Shown: positions 35,372-43,703 of the stretch, piece after piece
Position numbering within the stretch: position 1 is the stretch's first letter
Layout of the letters: each line of letters starts with the position of its first letter
Source of the DNA: Sulfuritalea sp.
GTDB taxonomy: Bacteria > Pseudomonadota > Gammaproteobacteria > Burkholderiales > Rhodocyclaceae
NCBI GenBank assembly: GCA_030247575.1
Contig: JAOTRV010000004.1
Span: 62,001 to 126,000 of the forward strand
Reading direction: 5' to 3'
DNA length: 64,000 nt
Position numbers and translations under genes: made by a program
Notes under the pieces: model-generated
What the model saw: only the letters and a program-made list of their open reading frames with translations
Told to the model about the DNA's origin: nothing
The model's database searches: none

Positions 35372-37833
35372 GGTATCAGTGCCTCCATCAATTGAACGGG
35401 CTCGGCGACAAGCCCGAATTCCGGGCTGTAGTACCGTGGGTCGAGATGCAGAATGTCGGTGCCATCCTGAACGGGATGAACCGCTTGCGCCTCCATGAGT
35501 GCCGACAGCATATTCGGAAATACATTCACGGTGTATTGCTGCGCCTGTTTCAGGAGTTTGATCTGCTTCTCCACCTCGAAGGCCGCGCACAGATCGGCAA
35601 CGAGCTGGCGGCCCGCCTTGCCGTAGGGCACGATCACTCCGCGCGTCGGCGCGTCGATGGCCTTGAAGGCTTTGGCTCCGGTCATGAAGGACTGGTACAA
35701 CAGCCGCGGCGGCGCGTCCGGGTTGCGCGCCAAATAGTCGTTGGTGGCCAGTTCGTTGCCAGAAAGTAAATTCAACAGCGTGTCGTCGCGGCCAGTTTCT
35801 GGTGGCGGCAATGGATAAGCCATTTCCGCGGCACGCTCGAAGAAGTAGTTCTTGTAGTACCACGCCAGCAAGTCCGGTCCGATCCGGTCGTTACCGTACT
35901 TCCCCGGATCGGCCTCGTAATCCGCCAGCACGCGCTCGGCTTTTTCCTGACCCACCTTGATGTCAGTCAGGCTACCCAGGGTTTCGTCTCTGGCCTTTAC
36001 GACATGAACCATGCCGGTTTCGCGCTCGCCATGTCGGTTGCAGCGCCCTGCTGCCTGGGCAATCGAATCCAGTCCGGCGGTAAAGCGAACGACGGCGCCG
36101 AAATCGACGTCGACGCCGGCCTCGATCAGCTGCGTGCTGATGCAAAGAATGGGGACTTTCCATCGCAGACAGCGTCGAACGAAGCGCAGGATGCGCTTGC
36201 GGTGGGCGGGACACAGGCTGGTGCTTAGATGCACCACAGGAACCATTTGTCGCGGCTTGCAAAGACGATAAAGCGCCAGCGCGGATTTCTTGGTGTTGAC
36301 GATCACAAGACAGCTACCGGCACGCTGGCATTCCGCCAACGCAAGATCGGCTATCTCCTCGTTCGTCCAGTCGCCAGGCTTGCGCTGATTGATAACATCG
36401 ACGCGTTTCAGTTTGGCGAACAAGCCTTTCACGTCGGGCATCAACTCCTGGCCATCGGGAATCCGCAGTGATCCCAAGATGGGATTTACCCGATCCAATA
36501 GCGGCTGGGTTGCCGTGCACAACACCACGGTGCTGCCGCATTGCTCGACGAGAAAATTGATGGCGTTATTGAACAGGTGGACACAGTTGACTGGGAGCGT
36601 CTGGATTTCGTCGAAGACGATGACGGCGTTGGCTAACTGGTGCATCCGGCGTGCGCCACGGGTGCCTGCTCCAAAGAGGGTTTCGAGTACCTGGACATTG
36701 GTAGTGTAGATAACTGGTGCGTCCCAGTTCTCCGACAGCATTTTTTCTTTCCAACCCTGCTGTTCCGGAGTCAGGTTGCCGTGATGCTCAAGGACTATGC
36801 GGCCCCGACTCTCCGGCGCATCGGCCGGTTCGAGCACCTTGCGCACCACGTCTGCGTTCTGATCGATGATCGAGGTAAAGGGAATGGCGTAAATCACACG
36901 ATCCATCTCCCATTTCTTGGCGTGATGCAAAGCAAAGCGAAGGCTGGCCAGCGTCTTACCGCCACCCGTAGGCACGGTCAGCGTATATATCCGCCCCCTC
37001 GGACGCGCCGCCGCTTCGAGACAATGTTGTGCGATGTCGGCGCGCAAACCATCGATGTGCTGATGTCGCTCAAATTTCGCCAGGTATGCTTCGAGGCGTT
37101 CGACAAGTACACTCCAATCCTTATAGCGACCGTGCATCCGATTGCGCGCGACTTTGGGCTTTTCGAAATCCGCGGTGTCGACACGGTCGGCATCGATCAG
37201 ACAACTGAACAGGAAGCGCACCAGCAACCCGACCTGTTGCTGCGCGACGATATTCTTGCCGATAGCGGAGTCGGACTGAAGAATTCTAGCGAGACTGGAC
37301 TGCACACCTTCAACCAGCTCAGGCATCTGCAAAAGGGTACGCGCACGGTTGATGATTTCAGGATCGACCACGGCAAGCACTTCATCGAGAAAGCTTCGTT
37401 CCTTGCTTTTTCGCATCCGCTTGCCGAATGCATCCTCGCCGCCCGGAGTCAAGCAATCAATCAATCCGGAATGGTGCGACGCTACGCACAACGCGAGTGC
37501 CTGGCCAACGAGGCCACCCAGCGAACCTTGGCTCGACAGCCAGTTCCAAAGCAACTGCGCGCCCGCCGTCGAGTGATCGATCCTGCCTCTCAGATGGTCC
37601 GCATCGACATATTCCTCGTCTTCATCCTGATTTAGGATGCCAACTGCGGATTTCAGATAGGCTTGAAATGCACTGCTGTATTTGCCAAGGTCATGCAGCA
37701 ATCCTATCAACTCACCTTGGCATGCCAGACCGACCTTGGCGGCGCTTCCGCTCGCCTTGGCACCGACACCCGACAGGTGCGCCTGCAGCGACTGAGGCTT
37801 CCCGGTTTTCCGAACATGCGCAATGAACTCCAT
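35368..37833 (-). CDS. cas3: CRISPR-associated helicase-nuclease Cas3
   Basis: The 821-residue enzyme degrades target DNA. The N-terminal HD nuclease has His19 (LQAHLSGVG) and His47-Asp48 (LLHDLGKYSSAF). A superfamily 2 helicase follows with Walker A PTGGGKTLASLRFALHHA, the DEAH-like box VFDEIQTLP, SLRIPD, and motif VI QAAGRCNRHGE; the C-terminus is a Cas3-type accessory domain. The ATG at 37833 has a GGGGGG ribosome-binding site. It is the first gene of the operon; the 107-base region upstream, holding repeat DR8, would contain the promoter. Confidence 0.96.
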   Translation of the reverse strand: MEFIAHVRKTGKPQSLQAHLSGVGAKASGSAAKVGLACQGELIGLLHDLGKYSSAFQAYLKSAVGILNQDEDEEYVDADHLRGRIDHSTAGAQLLWNWLSSQGSLGGLVGQALALCVASHHSGLIDCLTPGGEDAFGKRMRKSKERSFLDEVLAVVDPEIINRARTLLQMPELVEGVQSSLARILQSDSAIGKNIVAQQQVGLLVRFLFSCLIDADRVDTADFEKPKVARNRMHGRYKDWSVLVERLEAYLAKFERHQHIDGLRADIAQHCLEAAARPRGRIYTLTVPTGGGKTLASLRFALHHAKKWEMDRVIYAIPFTSIIDQNADVVRKVLEPADAPESRGRIVLEHHGNLTPEQQGWKEKMLSENWDAPVIYTTNVQVLETLFGAGTRGARRMHQLANAVIVFDEIQTLPVNCVHLFNNAINFLVEQCGSTVVLCTATQPLLDRVNPILGSLRIPDGQELMPDVKGLFAKLKRVDVINQRKPGDWTNEEIADLALAECQRAGSCLVIVNTKKSALALYRLCKPRQMVPVVHLSTSLCPAHRKRILRFVRRCLRWKVPILCISTQLIEAGVDVDFGAVVRFTAGLDSIAQAAGRCNRHGERETGMVHVVKARDETLGSLTDIKVGQEKAERVLADYEADPGKYGNDRIGPDLLAWYYKNYFFERAAEMAYPLPPPETGRDDTLLNLLSGNELATNDYLARNPDAPPRLLYQSFMTGAKAFKAIDAPTRGVIVPYGKAGRQLVADLCAAFEVEKQIKLLKQAQQYTVNVFPNMLSALMEAQAVHPVQDGTDILHLDPRYYSPEFGLVAEPVQLMEALIP

Positions 37834-37914
37834 GTCGCCCCCCAACTACTTATCTGCCATGCATCTTAATGGTGAGGTGGCTCACCAGACGAGCCAGTCA
37901 CAATTTGTTTTTGG

Positions 37915-37937
37915 AAAGTCGGCGCTGGCGATACGGC
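37915..37937 (+). repeat. Dispersed 23-bp repeat, copy DR8 (between cas3 and MATE gene)
   Basis: AAAGTCGGCGCTGGCG, AT, ACGGC: a perfect match to consensus, 4 bases after the MATE stop and upstream of cas3. Confidence 0.85.
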
Positions 37938-37941
37938 TCTT

Positions 37942-39288
37942 TCAATCCTCCCGAACACTCGAAATGCGCAGAAAATAGGTCAGCACGCCCGCGCCGGCAA
38001 GCGACAGGCTCGCCACGCCCGCCATCCAGAATCCCGCGGCACCGCGCGGCGCGCCGAAGGTATCGGTCAAACCCAGCAGATAGCCGCCGCCGAGGCCCAC
38101 GCCCCACAGCGCGACGGCATAGATCACCATCGGCGCCGTGGATCGCTTGTAGCCGCGCAGCACCTGGGCCATGACGGCCTGCACGGAATCGGCGAGGTGG
38201 TAGAAGGCGACGATGGCGAGCAGCGTCGCGGCGGCCGCGGCCACCTTCTCGTCCGCGGTATAGGCGCGCGCCAGCGGCACGGCACCGAACCCGATCGCGG
38301 CGCCGAGCGCGACCGCAACGACGCCGCCGACGCCCAGCCCGAGCAAACCGGCGTGCCGCGCGCGCCGACTGTCGCCGGCCCCGAGCGCCTGCCCGACCAC
38401 CACGCCGGTGGCACTGCCCAGCGCCATGGGCACCATGAAGACGAACACCGCGACGTTGGCGGCGATCTGGTGCGCGGCGGAAACGTCCGGCCCGAGCCGG
38501 GCGATGAACAGCGCCATGAAGGTGAAGGCCGTGACGTCGACCAGGAAGGTCGCGCCCATCGGCACGCCGAGCACCAGCAGCTCGCGCAGGGCGGCAAGGC
38601 GCGGCGGATCGAAGCGGGCGAAGACGCCATATGGCGCGTAGTCGGCGTCGCGCCGGCACCAGACCCAGGCGAGCGTCGCCATGGTCGAGGTGATGACGGC
38701 GGTAGACCAGCCGCAGCCGGCGCCGCCCATGGCCGGAAAGCCGAAATGGCCGTACATGAAGACCCAGTTGAGCGGCGCTTTCAGCAGCAGGCCGAGCAGG
38801 TTGAAGGCCATCACCGGGCGCGGCCGGCCGATACCCGTGGTGAAGCCGAAGAAGACGCGGAAGAACATGAGCCCCGGTACCGCCCAGGCCACGCCGTCGA
38901 GATAGGTGCGCACCTTGGTTTCCACCTCGGGCGTCAGGCGTGAAAAAGCCAGCAGCGGATCGGGATGCTTCAACACGACGAAGGCGATCACCGACAAGGC
39001 CAGCGCCAGCCAGGCGCATTGCCGCACGTCGGCGCCGATCTCGGCATAGCGGCCCGCGCCGTAGTGGTGCGACACCACGGGCGTGAGCGCGAGCAGCACG
39101 CCCATGGCCGTGACGAAGACGATGGCATAGATGCTGGCGCCGATGCCGACCGCCGCCAGATCGACCGACGAAAGCCGGCCGGCCATCAGTGTGTCGATCA
39201 CGCCATTGGCCATTACCGCGGCCTGGGCGATCAGCACGGGCCAGGCGAGGTGCAGCAGTTCGCGCGGAAGGGAGCGTGTAGCGGACAT
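37942..39288 (-). CDS. MATE-family multidrug efflux protein
   Basis: A 448-residue protein with 12 predicted membrane helices and the MATE repeats: LAWPVLIAQAAVMANGVIDTLMAGRLSS at the start, then FAVGGIGASIY-like AAVGIGASIYAIVF, ELLVLGVPMGATFLVDV and the second-half AAHQIAANVAVFVFMVP. It exports cationic drugs or metabolites coupled to Na+ or H+. Length and layout are normal (NorM type). It runs on the same strand as cas3 but is separated by a 23-bp repeat copy and no terminator is seen. Confidence 0.93.
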   Translation of the reverse strand: MSATRSLPRELLHLAWPVLIAQAAVMANGVIDTLMAGRLSSVDLAAVGIGASIYAIVFVTAMGVLLALTPVVSHHYGAGRYAEIGADVRQCAWLALALSVIAFVVLKHPDPLLAFSRLTPEVETKVRTYLDGVAWAVPGLMFFRVFFGFTTGIGRPRPVMAFNLLGLLLKAPLNWVFMYGHFGFPAMGGAGCGWSTAVITSTMATLAWVWCRRDADYAPYGVFARFDPPRLAALRELLVLGVPMGATFLVDVTAFTFMALFIARLGPDVSAAHQIAANVAVFVFMVPMALGSATGVVVGQALGAGDSRRARHAGLLGLGVGGVVAVALGAAIGFGAVPLARAYTADEKVAAAAATLLAIVAFYHLADSVQAVMAQVLRGYKRSTAPMVIYAVALWGVGLGGGYLLGLTDTFGAPRGAAGFWMAGVASLSLAGAGVLTYFLRISSVRED

Positions 39289-39355
39289 GCGCGGAGTCTA
39301 GCCGACGCAGCAAGGGCAACCGTCAGCCGACGGTCGTGCAGCCCGTCGCCGGCCG

Positions 39356-39853
39356 CTACAGGACCAGCGGCTGGTCGGGCAATTCGTTGGGGTTGGCCTC
39401 GCCTGCGGGGAAGTGCCGCGCCAGCAATTCCCCGGCGCGCGTCACGGCCTGCAGCGCGCCCTGCCGCCATTCGCCGCGATGGAAGCTCGCTTCCATGGCG
39501 CGGCAGATGGCATCCCATTCGGCCTGCGGCACGCGCGCCGCGATGCCGCGGTCGGCCAGGATTTCGACCTTGCGGTCCACCAGTTGCACGTAGATCAGGA
39601 TGCCGGAGTTTTCTTCCGTGTCCCACACGCGCTGCTGCGAAAAAAGTTCCACGGCGCGCGCCCTCGACGACGTGTCGCGCCACAGGGCAGACAGCGGCAG
39701 CGGGCCTTCGACGACGAAGCGCAATTCGCCGCGATGCAATTTTTCGCAGGCCGCAATGGCATCGCCGATGCCTTTCAGGTGGCCGCGAGTGAAGACACGC
39801 TGCACCAGCCAGTCGGGGCGCAGCAGATGCCTGAACATGCGTGAAATCTTCAT
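39356..39853 (-). CDS. TPM-domain protein
   Basis: A 165-residue protein starting MKISRMFRHLLRPDWLVQRVF with a TPM domain (GDAIAACEKLHRGELRFVVE, NSGILIYVQLVDRKVEILADRGI). TPM-fold proteins are membrane-associated; here a helix-rich N-terminus and no signal peptide suggest a cytoplasmic membrane face. It follows the YgcG gene by one base and LemA precedes that, the common lemA-ygcG-TPM arrangement. Function unknown. Confidence 0.85.
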   Translation of the reverse strand: MKISRMFRHLLRPDWLVQRVFTRGHLKGIGDAIAACEKLHRGELRFVVEGPLPLSALWRDTSSRARAVELFSQQRVWDTEENSGILIYVQLVDRKVEILADRGIAARVPQAEWDAICRAMEASFHRGEWRQGALQAVTRAGELLARHFPAGEANPNELPDQPLVL

Positions 39854-39854
39854 G

Positions 39855-40709
39855 TCACCAATCCCCCGAGGCGCCGCCGCCGCCGAAACTGCCGCCGCCG
39901 CCCGAGAAGCCGCCTCCGCCTCCGCCACCGCCCGAGAAGCCATCGCCGCCGAAACCGCCTGCGCTTGAAAATCTGCCGAAAAAGGACACCAGGAAAATGA
40001 TCGCACCGACCACCACGGCCGCCAGCCACGAGCCGAAGATGAGAAAGCCGAGGCCGCCGGCGACGATGCCCGCAGCCAGCGCGCCGAACAAGCCGAACAT
40101 GGCGCGCAGCACGCCGCCGCCGATCAGGGCCGCCATCAGCCAGGGAAACAGATCGGAACCTCCGCCGCTCCCGCCGCCGGACGGAGATGCGACGGGCGCC
40201 GCCGGTGCGCCCTGCGCGTCGCCACCGATGGCTTGATCGAGCCCTTCGACGGCCGCGCGCAGCCCGCCGAAAAAATCGCCCTGCTTGAACGGCGGCGCCA
40301 TTCGCTCGGCGACGATGCGGCGGGCCGTGGCATCGGGGATCGAACCTTCCAGCCCGTAGCCGACCTCGATGCGCATCTTGCGATCGTTCTTCGCGACGAT
40401 GACGATGACGCCGTTGTCGGCGCCCTTGCGACCGACCTTCCAGGCTTCCGCGAGGCGGATGCCGAATTGCTCGATGGTCTCGGGCTGCGTCGTCGGCAAC
40501 AGCAGCACGGCGATCTGCGCCCTTCCCGTGCGGTCGATGGCCGCCAGCTGCGCTTCGAGCCGGCCGCGCTGGGTGGCGTCGAGCGTGCCGGTCAGGTCGG
40601 TGACGCGCGCATTAAGCGCCGGCAGCGGTACGAGGTCCGCCGCGCCGGCTGCGGCCGGCAGCAAGGCCAGCCAGACCAGCGCCAGCCAGGCGGACCAGAC
40701 GCGACGCAC
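39855..40709 (-). CDS. TPM-domain membrane protein (YgcG-like)
   Basis: The 284-residue protein has a signal peptide (AWLALVWLALLPAAAGAADL), a periplasmic TPM domain (VTDLTGTLDATQRGRLEAQ, RIEVGYGLEGSIPDATARRI), two membrane helices (about 195-240) and a Gly/Ser-rich cytoplasmic tail (GGGGGFSGGGGSFGGGG, ending GDW). This is the YgcG architecture. It begins with a GTG immediately after the lemA stop, so translation is likely coupled. Function unknown; proteins of this group are linked to envelope maintenance. Confidence 0.9.
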   Translation of the reverse strand: MRRVWSAWLALVWLALLPAAAGAADLVPLPALNARVTDLTGTLDATQRGRLEAQLAAIDRTGRAQIAVLLLPTTQPETIEQFGIRLAEAWKVGRKGADNGVIVIVAKNDRKMRIEVGYGLEGSIPDATARRIVAERMAPPFKQGDFFGGLRAAVEGLDQAIGGDAQGAPAAPVASPSGGGSGGGSDLFPWLMAALIGGGVLRAMFGLFGALAAGIVAGGLGFLIFGSWLAAVVVGAIIFLVSFFGRFSSAGGFGGDGFSGGGGGGGGFSGGGGSFGGGGASGDW

Positions 40710-41405
40710 TTATTGATAGCCGGCGGAAGTCGGCGAAGCGGGAGCGGCGGCCGGTGCCGGAGCAGGTGCAGCAGTCGGCGCTGGCGCTACGGCGGGCGAG
40801 GGTGTCGTGGCGGCCGGCGCGTCGAACTTGATCGCCGGCGGCGCGGAAATCGCCTTCTCGTCCTCGACCGTGAAATTGGCCTTGGGCTTCCAGCTCATGA
40901 CCATCGCGGTCAGGTTGTTGGGGAAGGTGCGCACCGAGACGTTGTACTCCTGCACCGACTTGATGTAGCGGTTGCGCGCCACGGTGATGCGGTTCTCGGT
41001 GCCTTCCACCTGCGCCTGCAAGTCGCGGAAATTGGCGTCGGCCTTCAACTGCGGATAGTTTTCCGCGACGACGAGCAGCCGCGCCAGCGCGCCGCCCAGC
41101 TCGCCCTGAGCCTTCTGGAACTTGGCAAAGGCGGCCGGGTCGTTGATCAGTTCCGGCGTCGCCTTGAGCCCGGCGACATTGGCGCGCGCCTCGGTGACGC
41201 GGGTCAGCACGTCCTTCTCGTGGCCGGCATAACCCTGCACCACCGACACCAGGTTGGGAATCAGGTCGGCGCGGCGCTTGTACTGGTTCAACACCTCCGA
41301 CCACGCGGCATTCACCGCCTCGTCGTTGATCTGGATCTGGTTGTAGCCGCAGCCGGACAACAGGGAAGCCGCAAGGGCGAGCACGGCAAAGAGACGCATA
41401 CGCAT
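40710..41405 (-). CDS. lemA: LemA-family lipoprotein
   Basis: A 231-residue protein with a lipobox (AASLLSGCGYNQIQ) and the LemA fold: YKRRADLIPNLVSVVQGYAGHEKDVL, ARNRYIKSVQEYNVSVRTFPNNL. It ends in an Ala/Pro-rich tail of about 45 residues that contains dispersed repeat DR9 (read as AVAPAPTA). The ATG at 41405 has GGAG upstream. It leads the lemA-ygcG-TPM operon; the region upstream also holds DR10. Confidence 0.92.
   Translation of the reverse strand: MRMRLFAVLALAASLLSGCGYNQIQINDEAVNAAWSEVLNQYKRRADLIPNLVSVVQGYAGHEKDVLTRVTEARANVAGLKATPELINDPAAFAKFQKAQGELGGALARLLVVAENYPQLKADANFRDLQAQVEGTENRITVARNRYIKSVQEYNVSVRTFPNNLTAMVMSWKPKANFTVEDEKAISAPPAIKFDAPAATTPSPAVAPAPTAAPAPAPAAAPASPTSAGYQ
40771..40793 (+). 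repeat. Dispersed 23-bp repeat, copy DR9 (inside lemA)
   Basis: GCAGTCGGCGCTGGCG, CT, ACGGC: two mismatches, both at the start. Antisense to lemA, in the Ala/Pro tail, read as AVAPAPTA. Confidence 0.8.
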
Positions 41406-41485
41406 GGTGTTCTCCAATCAGGATGGGAAACAGTTGCGAATATGGCGGCGATGGGGCGGGATTGCAAGGGGCGGGTTTCCCCGCG

Positions 41486-41508
41486 ATAGTCGGCGCTGGC
41501 GGCACGGC
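41486..41508 (+). repeat. Dispersed 23-bp repeat, copy DR10 (upstream of phd-vapC)
   Basis: ATAGTCGGCGCTGGCG, GC, ACGGC: one mismatch. Intergenic, 13 bases before the -10 box of the phd-vapC module. Confidence 0.83.
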
Positions 41509-41520
41509 GGCGGCTTGTGC

Positions 41521-41544
41521 TATATTCTGGCCAGACTAGCCAGA
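41521..41544 (+). promoter_or_regulatory. Promoter and operator of the phd-vapC module
   Basis: TATATT (41521-41526) is a good -10 box. TCTGGC (41526-41531) and GCCAGA (41539-41544) form an inverted repeat with a 7-base spacer overlapping its end, the expected position of the antitoxin autorepressor operator. Confidence 0.55.
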
Positions 41545-41560
41545 TTTGAAAGGAGCATCC

Positions 41561-41815
41561 ATGCACAGCGAATGGCAGTTGCAGCAGGCCAAGAACAGTT
41601 TCAGCCAGCTCATCAAGGAAGCCATCGGCGGCTCGCCGCAACGGGTGACCGTGCACGGGAAACCGGCAGCGGTGGTGGTTTCGGCGGAAGAGTACGAGCG
41701 CCTGACGAAGCGTAACAAAGGCAAGCTTTCCGCGACTTTGCTGCGGCCGGAGATTGGCGGCGACGACATCGACTTCGAACGCGACCGCGACAGCGGACGG
41801 GATAACGCACTGTGA
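41561..41815 (+). CDS. Phd/YefM-family antitoxin
   Basis: This 84-residue antitoxin has the Phd fold: QLQQAKNSFSQLIKEAIGGSPQRVTVHGKPAAVVVSAEEYERL, followed by a charged disordered tail that wraps the toxin. AGGAG precedes the ATG. Its last bases overlap the start of the vapC-type toxin (GTGA), and an operator lies upstream, so the pair is a self-regulating type II module. Confidence 0.92.
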   Translation: MHSEWQLQQAKNSFSQLIKEAIGGSPQRVTVHGKPAAVVVSAEEYERLTKRNKGKLSATLLRPEIGGDDIDFERDRDSGRDNAL

Positions 41816-42234
41816 GCTGGTTGCTCGACACCTGCGTTCTCTCCGAATACGTAAGGAAGGCGCCTGCCGCCGGAGTGATCCAGTGGCTCGACGAGCAGGA
41901 CGAAGCCAGCTTCTTCCTCAGCGTCATCAGCCTCGGCGAAATCGAAAAAGGCATCCTCAAGCTGCAGGCCACCGACCCGCGCCGCAGCCAAAAACTCACC
42001 GCCTGGCTGGGCAAGATCGAACAGCGCTTCGCCGGCCGCATTCTGCCGCTGGATGCCGCCGCCCTGCACGCCTGGGCGCAACTGGCCGCCCGGGCCGAAC
42101 TTGCCGGCCAGCGCCTGCCGGTAATGGACGGCCTGATCATGGCCACCGCCCAATGCCACGGTCTCACCGTGGTCACCCGCAATACCGGAGATTTCCGCCT
42201 TTATCCGCAGGTCTTCGATCCCTGGCAGACTTGA
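41812..42234 (+). CDS. PIN-domain toxin (VapC/FitB-like)
   Basis: A 140-residue PIN-domain RNase starting MSWLLDTCVLSEYVRKAP at a GTG. Acidic metal ligands are Asp6 (LLDTCV), a Glu in SLGEIEKGI, Asp in PVMDGLIMATAQCHG and Asp in RNTGDFRLY. It cleaves structured RNAs when freed from the antitoxin. 27 bases after its stop comes dispersed repeat DR11 in the minus orientation. Confidence 0.92.
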   Translation: MSWLLDTCVLSEYVRKAPAAGVIQWLDEQDEASFFLSVISLGEIEKGILKLQATDPRRSQKLTAWLGKIEQRFAGRILPLDAAALHAWAQLAARAELAGQRLPVMDGLIMATAQCHGLTVVTRNTGDFRLYPQVFDPWQT

Positions 42235-42261
42235 GCAAAGCAGGTATTTCCGTCAGCGCCC

Positions 42262-42284
42262 GCCGTACTGCAAGCGCCGACTTT
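42262..42284 (-). repeat. Dispersed 23-bp repeat, copy DR11 (between two TA modules)
   Basis: The minus strand reads AAAGTCGGCGCTTGCA, GT, ACGGC: two mismatches. Intergenic, 27 bases after the vapC-type toxin stop. Confidence 0.75.
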
Positions 42285-42327
42285 TGATAGCATCTGCTCC
42301 ATCCAGCACCATGAGAGGAGTTCCCCA

Positions 42328-42552
42328 ATGACCACCGTCGACATCGTTGCCATGCCGGTTTCGGAAAAGCTGAGGCTGATGGAAACGCTTTGGGACTCGT
42401 TATGCGCGCAATCGGGAGGAAACGTGGAACTGCCCACGTGGCATGGCGAAGTGCTTGAGCAACGCCTGCGCCGCCTCGCCAGCGGCGAGGAATCGGTAGC
42501 GCCCTGGAACGAAGCCAAGGAACGCATCCGCGCCCAGATCAAGTCCCACTGA
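42328..42552 (+). CDS. Addiction-module antitoxin component
   Basis: The 74-residue protein starts MTTVDIVAMPVSEKLRLMETLWDSL and has LPTWHGEVLEQRLRRLASGEE, the pattern of the TIGR02574-type addiction-module antitoxin partner of RelE toxins. GAGGAG lies upstream. Its stop overlaps the toxin start (TGATG). Confidence 0.88.
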   Translation: MTTVDIVAMPVSEKLRLMETLWDSLCAQSGGNVELPTWHGEVLEQRLRRLASGEESVAPWNEAKERIRAQIKSH

Positions 42553-42851
42553 TGCAAGTTCGGATAGCCCGCTCGGCGGAAACCGACCTGCTCGAAGGCT
42601 ATGCGTTTTACGAAGAGCAACAGGCAGGTATCGGCGAGTATTTCCTCGATAGCCTGTTCGCCGACATCGATGCGCTGGCGTTGTTTGCTGGCATTCATCC
42701 CAAGCCGGACAGCAAACTGCATCGCACCCTCGCCAAACGCTTTCCGTTCGCGATTTACTACGACCTGAAGGATGACGTCGCGACCGTCGTGGCCGTGCTC
42801 GACTGCCGCCAGAACCCGGCTTCGATCACGGAACGATTGCAGCGTAGTTGA
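42552..42851 (+). CDS. RelE/ParE-family toxin
   Basis: A 99-residue toxin starting MQVRIARSAETDLLEGYAFYEEQQ with RTLAKRFPFAIYYDLKDDVATVVAVLDCRQNPAS, the RelE/ParE fold. It would act on mRNA or gyrase when the antitoxin is lost. Overlaps its antitoxin. Dispersed repeat DR12 follows 2 bases after the stop in the minus orientation, as DR11 does for the previous module. Confidence 0.88.
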   Translation: MQVRIARSAETDLLEGYAFYEEQQAGIGEYFLDSLFADIDALALFAGIHPKPDSKLHRTLAKRFPFAIYYDLKDDVATVVAVLDCRQNPASITERLQRS

Positions 42852-42853
42852 TC

Positions 42854-42876
42854 GCCGTATCGCCAGCGCCGACTTT
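42854..42876 (-). repeat. Dispersed 23-bp repeat, copy DR12 (after relE-type toxin)
   Basis: The minus strand reads AAAGTCGGCGCTGGCG, AT, ACGGC: a perfect match, like DR8. Intergenic, 2 bases after the toxin stop. Confidence 0.85.
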
Positions 42877-43049
42877 CGGGGAAAACACAATGCAGCGAAA
42901 ACTAAACCGAACACGACCCCTTATCGCTCCGAAACAACGATTCGCGGCGTGTCGGTGAGGTCGCCGGCCATGATGGCGGCGACTGTTTTGCGCTAGGACG
43001 GTGGCACTTCGCAGACCAAGGCGAACACGGCCCCAATACTCAGCTTGCT

Positions 43050-43703
43050 TTACCAGTCATTGAGAAAACTGTTGATATGCTGATCTTGTCTTGGCCCCAT
43101 AAGATCATACCGTTCGTTAGACCAATTGGCGATTCGAGTTATCATGACAGAGACATTCGACAGACCAAGACCGATGAAGTAGTTCGCTTGCGCGGCCAGG
43201 TACGACTCCCGCATGACCTCTTCCCCTATTCGCCTCCCGTCCAACCCGAGAAAATGAATTCCTTTCTTGCCGGTCGAACGCGTCACGTCCGCTGATACGA
43301 CACGTGCCCCGAATCGTTCTTTGGCGCGCGTGAGGAGTTCGCTACAGTCGGTAAGAATAAGCAATTTTGGCACTTGAAATTTCTCAACCAAGAAACGGGT
43401 TTTTTCGAATGCGGCTTGATGATAGTCATCCACATTTGTCTCGCTCTCCTTGTCGAGACCTCGCAGGTGGACCGCTATAAAAGGGCTTCCGGCAATGTGG
43501 GTCGATATGAAGTCACGTGTCCATTGAATGACTTCGTCGCGGGGATGAAGATACTTGATGACAAGATATTGATAGATTTCATCGAGTGACAGACCAGACA
43601 ACGGGTGGCCGGATGGAATCCAATGCATCAATTGGTTTATTTTTGTATAGAAATCCGAGACCAAAACTGCTTCGGAGCGGTTCAGGAAATATATGGCATT
43701 CAT
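43050..43703 (-). pseudogene. Fucosyltransferase-like protein, C-terminal part (frameshifted from 43700-44194)
   Basis: The 217-residue frame has the C-terminal features of NodZ/O-FucT-type fucosyltransferases: IAVHLRGLDKESETNVDDY, LLILTDCSELLTRAKERFGARVV, RSTGKKGIHFLG and YFIGLGLSNVSVM with the conserved HLRG and SNVS motifs. Upstream of the ATG the same frame reads NKWNGPWSR, so the protein continues from the first part if one or two bases are restored near 43725. It may still be translated from its ATG, but alone it lacks the N-terminal half. Lower GC than its neighbours suggests acquisition by transfer. Confidence 0.65.

Noticed and set aside
27523-37833. Retron, diversity-generating or CRISPR-associated transposon features
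   Set aside because: No reverse transcriptase, variable-repeat pair, tnsA-C-like or tniQ-like gene was seen; the locus is a complete type I-C set with a TA insertion.
41486-42876. Integron array
   Set aside because: No integrase gene and no attC-like sites (57-141 bases with GTTRRRY core) are present; the repeats are only about 23 bases and also occur inside housekeeping genes.
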